DNA of 64,000 nucleotides from Clostridium sp. (GTDB lineage Bacteria; Bacillota; Clostridia; Clostridiales; Clostridiaceae). The translations under genes were made by a program, and so were the position numbers. The stretch lies in NCBI RefSeq assembly GCF_022482905.1, contig NZ_JAKVOI010000001.1, positions 186,001-250,000 on the forward strand. Direction: 5' to 3'. Positions 18,625-28,326 of this stretch are shown here, piece by piece. The notes under the pieces are model-generated. The model was not told the origin of the DNA. It did no database searches and saw nothing but the letters and a program-made list of their open reading frames with translations. Every line of letters starts with the position of its first letter. Position 1 is the first letter of the stretch.

Positions 18625-19374
18625 ATGGATAGATGTTTTATATCGCAAAAATCAGTCGTAGGAAAGAATGTCACTTTTGGGTATTTTGTAGTTGTGGAAG
18701 ATGATGCAGTTATAGGTGATAATTGTATAATATCAAATAATGTAGTCATACACAGGGGAACGACCATAGGCAGTGATGTAAGAATTGATGACAATGCAAT
18801 AATAGGAAAACAGCCAATGAGAGCTGCAAACAGTATATTCAAGGATGACGGTAAGCCTATGAAACCGGCTGTTATAGAAAATGGATGCCTTATAGGAGCG
18901 TCTGCCATAGTGTATGCAGGATCACATATAAATGAAAAATCCCTAGTTGCGGATTTAGCTGTAATCAGGGAAAATGTGACTATAGGTCAGAAAACCATAA
19001 TTGGCAAGGGAGCTACAATTGAAAATTACTGCAGTATAGGATGTAATTGTAAAATTCAGACTAATGCCTATATAACGGCTTATTCAACAATAGAAGACTA
19101 TGTTTTTATAGCTCCGTGTGTCGTAACTTCCAATGATAATTATGCAGCAAGGTCTAAAAAGAGATTCGGCAATTTCAAAGGCATTACGGTAAAAAATGGA
19201 GGAAGAATAGGAGCGGGGGCTGTTGTATTGCCCGGGAAAACAATAGAGGAAGATGGGTTTGCAGCAGCGGGAAGTCTGGTTACAAAAGATGTTGAAAAAG
19301 AAAATATAGTTGCGGGTAATCCGGCAAGATATTTCAGGAAGGTACCGGAAGATCAACTTTTAAAAAATCAGTAG
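18625..19374 (+). CDS. left-handed beta-helix N-acetyltransferase, WbpD/WlbB-like
   Basis: 249 residues, ATG at 18625 with AGAGGAG. Repeated hexapeptides (VVGKNVTFGYFVVVEDDAVIGDN and similar) span most of the protein, and the C-terminal IGAGAVVLPGKTIEEDGF-AAGSLVTKDV segment is typical of sugar O/N-acetyltransferases with this fold. In the WbpA-B-E-D pathway the enzyme acetylates the 3-amino group of UDP-GlcNAc3NA from acetyl-CoA. The protein is longer than WlbB (about 190 residues), with extra coils in the middle, so another sugar acceptor is possible. Confidence 0.87.
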   Translation: MDRCFISQKSVVGKNVTFGYFVVVEDDAVIGDNCIISNNVVIHRGTTIGSDVRIDDNAIIGKQPMRAANSIFKDDGKPMKPAVIENGCLIGASAIVYAGSHINEKSLVADLAVIRENVTIGQKTIIGKGATIENYCSIGCNCKIQTNAYITAYSTIEDYVFIAPCVVTSNDNYAARSKKRFGNFKGITVKNGGRIGAGAVVLPGKTIEEDGFAAAGSLVTKDVEKENIVAGNPARYFRKVPEDQLLKNQ

Positions 19375-19404
19375 TTATATTTATTTAATCTATGAGGTGT
19401 ATCT

Positions 19405-20511
19405 ATGATAATATGCATGCTTACATCAGGACATGATGTATTTGACAATAGAATTTATTATAAGGAAATTCTATCTTTGAAAAGGAAATATGAAAAAATA
19501 TATCTCGTGGCACCCGGAAATAAGGACTTTGTGACAGAGGACGGTATAATAGTAAGATGTTTTCCTAAAAGGAAAAACTGGTGTGATAGAAGAATACCGA
19601 TGCAGAATATTTTCGACATAGCATGCAAAATAAAAGCGGATGTATATCATGCCCATGAACCGGATTCATTTCAGGTTGCTACAAAACTCAAAAGAGAGCT
19701 TGGATCAAAGATAATATATGATTCACATGAATATTATCCTGAAGCTTTCTCTGAACATTTTAAATTTGGCAAATCACTGGTACAAAAAATTATTTACCTG
19801 TATGAAAAAAAAATTGCAAAACAGGCAGATTGTATAATTACTGTAAATGATATTCTAGTGGATAAGTTCAAAAAATACAATAAAAATGTACGGCTGATAC
19901 CTAACTATCCGGTTCTAAAAGATGAATACTTCTGCAAGATCCAGCATACAAAGCCTACATTTGTATATGTAGGTGGACTTAGAGCTGACAGGGGAATATT
20001 TAAAATATTGGAAGCCATAGATAAAATAAAAGATAAAAATTTTAAATATATGTTCATAGGTCCATTTGAGACTGCAGAGTTCGAATCAAAATGCAGGAAA
20101 TTTGTAAGAAGTAATCTGGGAAAAGTTGATATTTTATTTACTGGAAAGATTCCACATGCTGAAGTATTTAATTACCTTGGATTGTCTGATGTGGGATTTG
20201 TACTTTTACAGCCGTATAACTGGAGATATGTTAACTCTGAGCCCATAAAGCTATTTGAATATATGGGAAGTAAAACTGCTGTTATAGGAAGTGATTTCCC
20301 GATGATAAAAAACATATTGGATAAGTCAAACAGTGGAATATTGGTTAACCCAGATTCTGAATTGGAAATTTCAAATGCCATATTGGAATTGGGCGAAGAC
20401 ATAAAAAAAGCACGAGTTATGGGAGAAAATGGATATAAAGAAGTGATGAAAAACTACAACTGGGGTGTATGTGAAAAAGATTTATTGGATGCATATAGTG
20501 AGATGGAATAA
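19405..20511 (+). CDS. glycosyltransferase family 4
   Basis: 368 residues. GT-B fold; the N-terminus MIICMLTSGHDVFDNRIYYK and the segment AHEPDSFQVATKL...YDSHEYYPEAFSEHF recall a subgroup of capsule and S-layer glycan transferases. The C-terminal nucleotide-binding domain has YVGGLRADRGIFKILEAI and SEPIKLFEYMGSKTAVI. The sugar is unknown. Its TAA (20509-20511) is followed after 17 nt by the first flippase gene. Confidence 0.9.
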   Translation: MIICMLTSGHDVFDNRIYYKEILSLKRKYEKIYLVAPGNKDFVTEDGIIVRCFPKRKNWCDRRIPMQNIFDIACKIKADVYHAHEPDSFQVATKLKRELGSKIIYDSHEYYPEAFSEHFKFGKSLVQKIIYLYEKKIAKQADCIITVNDILVDKFKKYNKNVRLIPNYPVLKDEYFCKIQHTKPTFVYVGGLRADRGIFKILEAIDKIKDKNFKYMFIGPFETAEFESKCRKFVRSNLGKVDILFTGKIPHAEVFNYLGLSDVGFVLLQPYNWRYVNSEPIKLFEYMGSKTAVIGSDFPMIKNILDKSNSGILVNPDSELEISNAILELGEDIKKARVMGENGYKEVMKNYNWGVCEKDLLDAYSEME

Positions 20512-20528
20512 TGTATTTTGGAGGAACT

Positions 20529-22079
20529 ATGGGTGAAGCAAAAAAGAACATTGGCAGTATAGCTAAGTACAGTATGATTATAACTGTTCTTCTGGTAATA
20601 AGTAAACTTACAGGACTTTTAAGAGAATTTATAGTGGCTATACAATTAGGAGCAACGGCTGAATCTGACATATTTAAAACTGCAAGTACAATGCCGCAAG
20701 TATTTTTTAGTGCGGTAGCAGCTGCACTTGTAACCACTTTTATACCTGTCTTTTCTGATATAAAAAATAACCATGAAAGGGCAGATGAATTTTTTAACAA
20801 TGTATTGAATATAATTATTCTTTTATGTACAGTTTTATCCGTTGTAGCTATACTGGTTTCACCCCAACTTGTAAAGTTGTTTGCTGGAGGATTTCAAGGC
20901 GATAATTTTACGACAACCGTAAAGCTTACCCAAATACTTATGCCATCTATAATATTTTTAGGAATAAGTGGATTATATACAGGATATCTGCAGTCATATG
21001 ATAAATTTGTTCAACCTGCTCTGACGGGAATTGCTGCAAATATAGCCATAATAATAGGACTGGTAATATTCTATAGGTATTATGGACTTATGGCAGCTAT
21101 ACTCTCAGTATTTGTAGGGGCTGTAACACAGGCGATAACTCAGAGACCATTTATGGGCAAAAGATACAGATATAGATTTATTATAAATTTTAAGGATAAA
21201 AGTGTAAGAAAAATGATGATTTTGGCTGTTCCTATACTTGTGAGCAGTGCAGTTTCCCAAATAAATTTGATGGTAGCAAGAAACTTTGCTTCATATTTGG
21301 TAAATGGGAGTATTTCTGTTATAGATTATGCAAGTAAATTTAGTACTATAATAAATCAAGTATTTGTTGTGTCCATAACTACAGTATTGTATCCAAAATT
21401 GACTGAAAAATTTGCACTTAATGATATAAAAGAATTTAAAGACCTGTTTGTAAAGTCGGTGAATATAGTCATGCTGGTATCCATTCCACTTATATTCGGT
21501 CTTGCTGTTCTAAGTGAACCTGTAGTAAAGTTGTTACTTGAACATGGAAGGTTCAACAGCAATGCAACTGTTGTGACAGCAGTCTGCCTTAAATATTTGG
21601 CATTTTCAGCATTTGGATATTCTCTTATGGATATACTTGGAAAAGTATTTTTTGCAATGAAAAATACAGTAATACCTATGATAAATGGTTTTATACTGGT
21701 AGGAGTTAATATTGTATTTATTTTGATTTTAGGACCAATTATGAAGGTGAATGGGATAGCTTTGGCAACTACATTATCGGTAACTATATTGGCATTGATT
21801 CTTTTTATAGAAATTAGGAAAAAATTAAAAGGTATAAGCTATAGAGTTATCTTTATAGGTTTTATAAAAATGACATTGTCAGGAGTCGTAATGGCGGCAG
21901 CTGTATTCATGTGTTGTAGGTTGTTAAACATGATTTTGCCATCGAATAACATATTTTTGACCTTGAATATAGTAGCAAGTACTATACTGGGAGTAATAGT
22001 TTATATAGTTATGTTAATTGTTCTAAAAGTGGAAGAATTAAGAGAATTGATTAAACTAAAAACTAAGAAACATAAGTGA
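20529..22079 (+). CDS. MurJ/MviN-family lipid-linked oligosaccharide flippase (copy 1)
   Basis: 516 residues, about 14 membrane segments of the MOP superfamily. The MviN/MurJ signature is seen in SKLTGLLREFIVAIQLGATAESDIFKTA and the GLYTGYLQSYDKFVQPAL region. Such proteins flip undecaprenyl-linked glycans. Inside a polysaccharide locus it probably acts as a Wzx-type repeat-unit flippase rather than the cell's lipid II flippase. SD TGGAGG precedes ATG 20529. A second homologue lies at 28327-29862. Confidence 0.92.
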   Translation: MGEAKKNIGSIAKYSMIITVLLVISKLTGLLREFIVAIQLGATAESDIFKTASTMPQVFFSAVAAALVTTFIPVFSDIKNNHERADEFFNNVLNIIILLCTVLSVVAILVSPQLVKLFAGGFQGDNFTTTVKLTQILMPSIIFLGISGLYTGYLQSYDKFVQPALTGIAANIAIIIGLVIFYRYYGLMAAILSVFVGAVTQAITQRPFMGKRYRYRFIINFKDKSVRKMMILAVPILVSSAVSQINLMVARNFASYLVNGSISVIDYASKFSTIINQVFVVSITTVLYPKLTEKFALNDIKEFKDLFVKSVNIVMLVSIPLIFGLAVLSEPVVKLLLEHGRFNSNATVVTAVCLKYLAFSAFGYSLMDILGKVFFAMKNTVIPMINGFILVGVNIVFILILGPIMKVNGIALATTLSVTILALILFIEIRKKLKGISYRVIFIGFIKMTLSGVVMAAAVFMCCRLLNMILPSNNIFLTLNIVASTILGVIVYIVMLIVLKVEELRELIKLKTKKHK

Positions 22080-22088
22080 GGAATTCAA

Positions 22089-23435
22089 ATGGAAAACAGG
22101 AAATCAAAGTGTATATTATATGGCATTATAGTGGTAATATTGATTTTTGCATCTTCTGTATATAGAATTAAATTTTACAAGAGTTATATTGGTGATAAGC
22201 AAAGTCTCCCGCAGGAATTGAAAGACAAGACTATAGTCAGGCTGTGGATGAAAAAGAGTGTTATATCTCCAACTAGATCATATCAGATACAGAAGTTTAA
22301 TAAGGAAAATAAGAACAATGTGTATATAATGCTCGAAGAATACAAAGAAGATTATTATAATGCGTTAAAAACAACTCTTGCCACAAAAAAGTATGCTCCG
22401 GATATTTTTGAATATGGTTTTACAGATCTTATGAAAAATAATGAAATAGCAGATTTGAATGACATAGGATTCAATACGCAAAGTGTGGATGATTCAAATA
22501 TAGTAAGGTATAAAGGGATACCTCTCGGCGTGAAGTTGATGGAAACCAACTCTAAAATGATATGGAATAAAGAAATATTTAAAGAATCGGGAATTGATCC
22601 AAACAAACCGCCGTCTACATATGACGAGTTATTGGAATACTCATTAAAAATAAAGAAGAGATTTCCTAACATTACTCCATTTGCCTTCCCATTGCAGCAA
22701 TATGATGATATGAAGGTATCTATTGGTGAACCGAGTGTAAATTCAGGAGATATATATACTACGTTCTGGAATTACAAAAAAGGTGCTTATGATTTTGGTA
22801 GTGCTAAAAGTATACTGGATATATATAATAAGATGTATAGTATGAATTTAATAGAAAAAGATTTTGATCAGAAAAGCAAAAATCAAATGAGGTCGGAGTT
22901 TTATCGTGGTGATATAGCTATGATGATAAGCACTTATGAGGACAAGGGATATTTTTCAAATATAGTACCACTAAATTTTCAAATTGGAATAAAAGATATA
23001 ATACAGACAGGCAAAAATAAAAATATATATTATTATATTGAAAATAGTAATTTTTTAGTTGCGAATAAATGGTCAGTAAATGACAAAAAGAAAAAAGAGG
23101 CTATAAAGGAAGTCTACGATTATATGGTAAGTAATGATATTAACAAGGAAGTGCTTGAAACTAGAAATGCACTACCTTTAAATGTTGACAGCAAGCAGGT
23201 AAAGAATGATATTTACAGTGAATACAATGATACAAGCAAGTTTCATAATGAACAATATGATCCTACTATTTTTTTGAGTAGAGATTCCAGTTATGAAATA
23301 GGATTGGTTGTAGATGCTATAAAGGGTAAGAGATCAGTTGATTCAGCAATCCAGGGGTTAGATGGAAAATATAAATACTACTATGATTTTGCAGTAGACA
23401 AGGAAAATTTTGATTTTAACTATTATAAAAAGTAA
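22089..23435 (+). CDS. membrane-anchored extracellular solute-binding protein, no transporter partner
   Basis: 448 residues. An N-terminal hydrophobic segment (about residues 8-26) follows a basic start. There is no lipobox; the single early Cys lies before the segment, so this is probably an uncleaved anchor. The rest resembles family 1 sugar-binding proteins: TIVRLWMKKS near the mature start, YAPDIFEYGFTDLMKNNEIADL, WNKEIFKESGIDPNKPPSTYDELLEY. No permease or ATPase gene is nearby. Between a flippase and a polymerase, it may bind carbohydrate at the outer membrane face, perhaps to sense or hand over polymer. That is speculation. Confidence 0.82.
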   Translation: MENRKSKCILYGIIVVILIFASSVYRIKFYKSYIGDKQSLPQELKDKTIVRLWMKKSVISPTRSYQIQKFNKENKNNVYIMLEEYKEDYYNALKTTLATKKYAPDIFEYGFTDLMKNNEIADLNDIGFNTQSVDDSNIVRYKGIPLGVKLMETNSKMIWNKEIFKESGIDPNKPPSTYDELLEYSLKIKKRFPNITPFAFPLQQYDDMKVSIGEPSVNSGDIYTTFWNYKKGAYDFGSAKSILDIYNKMYSMNLIEKDFDQKSKNQMRSEFYRGDIAMMISTYEDKGYFSNIVPLNFQIGIKDIIQTGKNKNIYYYIENSNFLVANKWSVNDKKKKEAIKEVYDYMVSNDINKEVLETRNALPLNVDSKQVKNDIYSEYNDTSKFHNEQYDPTIFLSRDSSYEIGLVVDAIKGKRSVDSAIQGLDGKYKYYYDFAVDKENFDFNYYKK

Positions 23436-23463
23436 AGTTTAAATGATTGGAGAAGTGTCATAA

Positions 23464-24912
23464 ATGCATGAAAAAATATATAAATATCTAAAGCAATATA
23501 GCAAGATTGTATTAATATCAATAGTAGTTTCTGCCGTATTTAGTTTGATATTATCAAGAAAAATAGGTATGAAGACGTCAATTATGTTTTTTGCGGCACT
23601 TTTTTGTCTGATTATAAATATTTATCTTATATTTGTTGATAGAAAAAAATCCATCCTTTTATTTTTATTGCTATTGCCGATATATACAACTGTTAGACGT
23701 GTGTGTTATTTTGACATACTATTTATTAAAGTTACTTTTGAAACAATTTACATAAGTATTTTGTCAATAATCAGCTTTAAGGATATTACTTGCAGTATGA
23801 CTAATTTGTTTAAAGCTAGAGAAAATTTATCTTTTAAATTTATTCTTATGACAATGATATTTTTGGCGTTTTGTATAAACAGTGCATTTTATTCATGGAA
23901 TATACTAACTGGCTTAAGTAAAGTATATATAGGAGTATTAATGCCTGTAATGCTTATGATATGTTTTATCACATATTTTAGGAAAGAAGATAAGTACGCT
24001 GTATATTATGTCTTAATTTCAGCAATTGATTTTAGCTGCCTATATGGATTTGTACAGCTTTTTGCAAGGGGAATATCCATGTCTGCTATAAGGTCAAGTA
24101 AAATATATCTTACTTTTGGATATAATAATGTAAATATATTTGCAGGTATATTGATTTCAATATTGCCGCTTCTTGTAGAAATGATATTGTATAAGAAGAA
24201 TAAAAAATTTGAAAAACTATTTTTGTATTCCTCATTTATTCTTTATTCCATATCTGCATTGATTACATTCAGCAGGGGAGCATGGCTCTGTTATATAGAA
24301 GTAATATTCTTGTCTTTATGCAGTAAGAAATATAGAAAGATATTTATAATATTGTTGATACCTGCGGTTTTTATTGCTAAGCCTGCATTTAATTATATAA
24401 TAGACAGAGGAACAAGTACTACATTTTTTAATAACGAGTCCTCAGTTGCAAGAATTCAATCTATATTTACTGATTTGCTTATCATGAGGAATTATCCATT
24501 TGGCATAGGAGGAGGAAACTTTGCTGAAGCATACAAGACTTTTAGTCTCCAGGGATATTTATCAATGCCTGAAAGTATAAGATTTAAGTCTAATGCAGCT
24601 CAATATACTCTTGAACATGCACATAATTTACTCCTTCAGATAGGGGTCGAGTTTGGAGTAGTGGCAGCTGTTGTATTTATTATGATTATCATAAATAGGT
24701 TGAGGATGTGTTTGAAAAATATTGAATATAATAGGGGAATATTTAATTGTATTTTAATATATTCCATATTTTCACTGATAACAGGTAATGAGTTTGATCA
24801 TAAAGGTGTGATTACAGGAACTCTTATAATATTTGTAGTATTTGGCATAGCACAGCTGCCTTTCAAAGAACAAAGCAATAATAAATTGGATTCTACAATG
24901 GGGGGAAATTAA
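23464..24912 (+). CDS. O-antigen ligase/polymerase-like membrane protein (Wzy_C family), copy 1
   Basis: 482 residues with about 11 hydrophobic segments. The conserved external loop contains SRGAWLCYIEV, RIQSIFTDLLIMRNYPFGIGGGNF and LEHAHNLLLQIGVEFGV, matching the Wzy_C motifs (R, G-GN, H-N). Such proteins polymerise or ligate lipid-linked glycan repeat units outside the membrane. Polymerase is more likely than ligase here. It follows the solute-binding protein by 28 nt and precedes a GT2 gene by 2 nt. Confidence 0.87.
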   Translation: MHEKIYKYLKQYSKIVLISIVVSAVFSLILSRKIGMKTSIMFFAALFCLIINIYLIFVDRKKSILLFLLLLPIYTTVRRVCYFDILFIKVTFETIYISILSIISFKDITCSMTNLFKARENLSFKFILMTMIFLAFCINSAFYSWNILTGLSKVYIGVLMPVMLMICFITYFRKEDKYAVYYVLISAIDFSCLYGFVQLFARGISMSAIRSSKIYLTFGYNNVNIFAGILISILPLLVEMILYKKNKKFEKLFLYSSFILYSISALITFSRGAWLCYIEVIFLSLCSKKYRKIFIILLIPAVFIAKPAFNYIIDRGTSTTFFNNESSVARIQSIFTDLLIMRNYPFGIGGGNFAEAYKTFSLQGYLSMPESIRFKSNAAQYTLEHAHNLLLQIGVEFGVVAAVVFIMIIINRLRMCLKNIEYNRGIFNCILIYSIFSLITGNEFDHKGVITGTLIIFVVFGIAQLPFKEQSNNKLDSTMGGN

Positions 24913-24914
24913 GT

Positions 24915-25946
24915 ATGATTAAACATCAAGATTTAACAGTTTCTATAGTAATTCCCTGCCGGAATGAAAAAAATTATATAAGAAAATGTCTTGATTCATT
25001 TGTAGTACAAACGTATAGAAAAGATCTATATGAAGTTCTGGTGTGTGATGGGATATCTGATGACGGTACTAGAGATATAGTTGAGCGGTATAAAAACCTG
25101 TATAGCAATATAAAACTCATAGACAATAAAGGATTATCAGCTCCAAGAGGAATGAATGAAGGGATTAAAAGTAGTAAGTCAGATGTTATAATAATCTTTG
25201 GTGCACATGCCTATGCCGATGAGAAATTCATAGAAGAGAATATAGCCGCACTTGTATCGCATGAAGTTGGATGTGTAGGTGGGCCAATTGAAACAATAAA
25301 TGAAGATGACAAAGGATATGCCATTTCTATGGCTATGAGTTCACCTTTTGGAGTTGGAAATGCGTTATTTAGATATGCAAAGGAAGAAGTTTATGTGGAT
25401 ACCGTAGCTTTTGGCTGTTATAGCAGAGAAGTATTGGATCATATAGGATATTTTGATGAAGAACTTGTTAGGAATCAGGATGATGAATTAAATTTCAGAC
25501 TGGTTAAAAATCACTATAAAATTTTACTGTCACCTAGAATAAAGTCTTATTATTACAGCAGATCCTCATTGAAGAAACTATGGAAACAGTATTATCAGTA
25601 TGGATTCTGGAAGGTAAGGGTGATGCAAAAACATGGGGGAATTGCATCTATAAGGCACATAGTACCGGCAGTTTTTGTTATTACAAATATTCTAGGAATA
25701 GTTTTGGGTATATTCTATAAGTGGATATTATACTTATGGATATTAGAAGTAATTTTATATCTAATTGGAGATGTTGTTTTTTCCCTTAAACTCATAAAAA
25801 GTAACAGAAAAATATGGAAATATATATTTTTTATCTTCCCAATATTGCACATAAGCTATGGAGTAGGATTTATAAATGGAATTTTTAATTTCTATATTTT
25901 TAAGTCCAAGAAGACTGTTCAAAATAATACTAAGATGTCCAGATAA
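24915..25946 (+). CDS. glycosyltransferase family 2 with C-terminal membrane segments
   Basis: 343 residues. GT-A domain: VSIVIPCRNEKNYIRKCLDSF, a DG pair (CDGISDDGTRDIV), RGMNEGIK and the acceptor-side RNQDDELNFRL. Two or three hydrophobic segments from about 255 onward anchor it to the membrane. This arrangement is common among succinoglycan and rhamnosyl-type transferases of polysaccharide loci. The ribosome site (GGGGG) lies within the end of the previous gene, so translation is probably coupled. Confidence 0.9.
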   Translation: MIKHQDLTVSIVIPCRNEKNYIRKCLDSFVVQTYRKDLYEVLVCDGISDDGTRDIVERYKNLYSNIKLIDNKGLSAPRGMNEGIKSSKSDVIIIFGAHAYADEKFIEENIAALVSHEVGCVGGPIETINEDDKGYAISMAMSSPFGVGNALFRYAKEEVYVDTVAFGCYSREVLDHIGYFDEELVRNQDDELNFRLVKNHYKILLSPRIKSYYYSRSSLKKLWKQYYQYGFWKVRVMQKHGGIASIRHIVPAVFVITNILGIVLGIFYKWILYLWILEVILYLIGDVVFSLKLIKSNRKIWKYIFFIFPILHISYGVGFINGIFNFYIFKSKKTVQNNTKMSR

Positions 25947-25970
25947 TTATTTAAAGAAGAGGTAACCAAT

Positions 25971-27224
25971 ATGAATATTGGAAATAAATTAATTAGTATT
26001 TTATTATATGTTTACATATTATTTCAGCCGATTCTGCCAAGTAAGTATAAAATAGGGAAAATTCCCTTTAACGGGGATTTAATACTGGCTTTGATAATAT
26101 TGGTTTATATCTTTTCAATTATTGTATTTAGTAGTTCGAGGAAAAGATTTATAGATGGTATAAAAGATTTTTTTAAAAGCTATATAAGCATATTCATATT
26201 TGCTTTAATCCTAATAATGTTCATGTCTATATCTTATGCTGCTGATAAAAAGGTAGCATTGTCAGAGACTGTAAGATTTTCAACATATATAATACTTTTC
26301 TTTATTATAAAATATGAATTAAACAGCAGAAGAATAGTTGATATGATATTGAAGTTATATATATTTACTATTTCTGTGGTTGGAGTAATAGGGTTATTTG
26401 AAGGTATAGTAGGTATAGGCTTTATTCAAAGAAGTCAGCATGGTATAAGGGATAGAGTTATGTCTACCATGGAAAATTCAAATAATTTAGGAGCTGTGAT
26501 GGTTATTGCAATTTTCCCCGTAGTAATGCTGGCTCTGAATGAAAGAAATAGAAGGAGAAAAGTCATTTTTTCATTTTTGGCATTATTGTTTTTAGTGAAT
26601 ATTGTTATAAGCTTTTCAAGAAATGCCTGGCTGGGATTTGTTATTGGATGTTTGATGCTTGCATTGACTTACAACTGGAAAATTATTCTAACGCTTGCGG
26701 GTCTTGGCGGGATATCCATATTTGTACCCGCCATATCAAATAGATTAGCTGAATTTACAGATGCCAGTCAGAATTTATCCAGAATAAAGTTATGGGATAT
26801 AGCAATTTTTATGATAAAGGATCATCCTATAAGAGGGGTAGGAAATGGAAATTACAGGGTTTTATACGATAAATATAAATTATTACTAAAGAAAAAAATA
26901 GAGTATTATCCATCAAATAATTTTCATCCACACAATATACTTCTTAAAATACAATCAGAGCTAGGTATATTTGGAACATTTACATTTGTTGGTGTGATGA
27001 TATTTATTGTTTTAAGGATTATTAAGTTCAATAAAAATATAAAAGATAAATTTTATACACCATTTTTTAAGGGATTTTTAGCTTCTTTAATTGCATTTAT
27101 AAGTATGAATTGCATAGATAATTTTTTTTCAGCACCTAAGGTAATAGCCTTCTTTTGGATATTAATAGCATGTTCTGAAGCTGTATTGTATAGGCAGAAG
27201 CCTGGAGGTGGTCTATATTATTAG
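25971..27224 (+). CDS. O-antigen ligase/polymerase-like membrane protein (Wzy_C family), copy 2
   Basis: 417 residues with about 10-11 membrane segments. Loop motifs SRNAWLGFVIG, RIKLWDIAIFMIKDHPIRGVGNGNY and FHPHNILLKIQSELGIFG correspond to those of the copy at 23464, with low overall identity. A second polymerase or a polymer ligase. The end of the gene overlaps the next reading frame and contains its GGAGG. Confidence 0.87.
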   Translation: MNIGNKLISILLYVYILFQPILPSKYKIGKIPFNGDLILALIILVYIFSIIVFSSSRKRFIDGIKDFFKSYISIFIFALILIMFMSISYAADKKVALSETVRFSTYIILFFIIKYELNSRRIVDMILKLYIFTISVVGVIGLFEGIVGIGFIQRSQHGIRDRVMSTMENSNNLGAVMVIAIFPVVMLALNERNRRRKVIFSFLALLFLVNIVISFSRNAWLGFVIGCLMLALTYNWKIILTLAGLGGISIFVPAISNRLAEFTDASQNLSRIKLWDIAIFMIKDHPIRGVGNGNYRVLYDKYKLLLKKKIEYYPSNNFHPHNILLKIQSELGIFGTFTFVGVMIFIVLRIIKFNKNIKDKFYTPFFKGFLASLIAFISMNCIDNFFSAPKVIAFFWILIACSEAVLYRQKPGGGLYY

Positions 27225-28326
27225 GGTACTACATGTAATATCAGGAAATGATAATGGAGGCGGCGGGAAACATGTATTGAATATATGTTCAAATGATATG
27301 GACAATATGCAGTGCCATATGCTGTGTATAGGGAAGGGCCCTCTATATGACGAAGCTTTGAATAATAATATAGATGTATTCAGTTTAACCTTCAATGAAA
27401 TAGTACGGGAAAAATTGAAAAGCATAGTTGAGTCAAAAAAGATTGACATAATCAATTTTCATGGAGCAAAATCAAACTTTTTATATCTTTTACTTGGGAA
27501 AAGTATAAAAAAGCCCTGTGCAGTTACGATACATAGTGATTATAGATATGATTTTTTGAACAGCACACTAAAAAAATATTTTTACACACCTTTGAGTATA
27601 ATGGGACTTAGGAGATTTAAAAACTATATATGTGTGTCAAATTATCTGAAAATGTTACTTGAGGAAAAAAAATTTATTGGGGACAAGTACGTGGTGAATA
27701 ATGGAGTGAATTTCAATTCTGTAAGGATAACTACGCCTAAAGAAGCTTTAAGGGCTCAATTCAATTTGGATGAACATGATTTTGTATATGTTATGATAGC
27801 CAGGATGCACCCTGTTAAAAATCATAAAAAGCTTATAGAGGCATTTTATATGCTGCAAGGACAGTTTCAGGATACTAAATTGCTTCTAGTAGGAGATGGT
27901 GAATTGAAAGAGAGCCTGAGCAGTCTTGCAGAAAATTTGAAGCTTACGGATAAAGTTATATTTGCAGGATTTAGAAATAATCCTCTGGATTTTATAAATG
28001 CTTCAGATATAAGTATTCTTACTTCCTTTAATGAAGGCGGTGCACCGCCTCTGGCAATACTGGAAAGTGCCCTGATAAAAAAGCCCGTCATATGTTCTGA
28101 TGTAGGGGATATGCGTTCTGTAATCAGTGGCAAAAGTGGTTATCTGGTAAATCCAAAAAATAAACAGGATATATTCAGTAAAATGAAGGAAGCCTATTTA
28201 AATAGAAATAATTTGTGCAATATGGGACAGAATTTATATAAGGACATGTCAGATAAATTTTCAATGCATAGATTCTGGAAGAACTATTATTATGCATATT
28301 TGCATATTTTAAGTGGAGTGAAATAA
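27208..28326 (+). CDS. glycosyltransferase family 4
   Basis: 372 residues if read from GTG 27208. GT-B fold: IRVLHVISGNDNGGGGKHVLNI at the N-terminus, the C-terminal site around LTSFNEGGAPPLAILESALIKKPVI. The start is odd. GTG 27208 overlaps the GGAGG at 27204-27208, leaving only a weak AGAAG upstream. An ATT codon at 27217 lies 8 nt after GGAGG and would give MIRVLHV, the usual start of such proteins. No ATG, TTG or other GTG fits. Confidence 0.88.
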   Translation: MVYIIRVLHVISGNDNGGGGKHVLNICSNDMDNMQCHMLCIGKGPLYDEALNNNIDVFSLTFNEIVREKLKSIVESKKIDIINFHGAKSNFLYLLLGKSIKKPCAVTIHSDYRYDFLNSTLKKYFYTPLSIMGLRRFKNYICVSNYLKMLLEEKKFIGDKYVVNNGVNFNSVRITTPKEALRAQFNLDEHDFVYVMIARMHPVKNHKKLIEAFYMLQGQFQDTKLLLVGDGELKESLSSLAENLKLTDKVIFAGFRNNPLDFINASDISILTSFNEGGAPPLAILESALIKKPVICSDVGDMRSVISGKSGYLVNPKNKQDIFSKMKEAYLNRNNLCNMGQNLYKDMSDKFSMHRFWKNYYYAYLHILSGVK

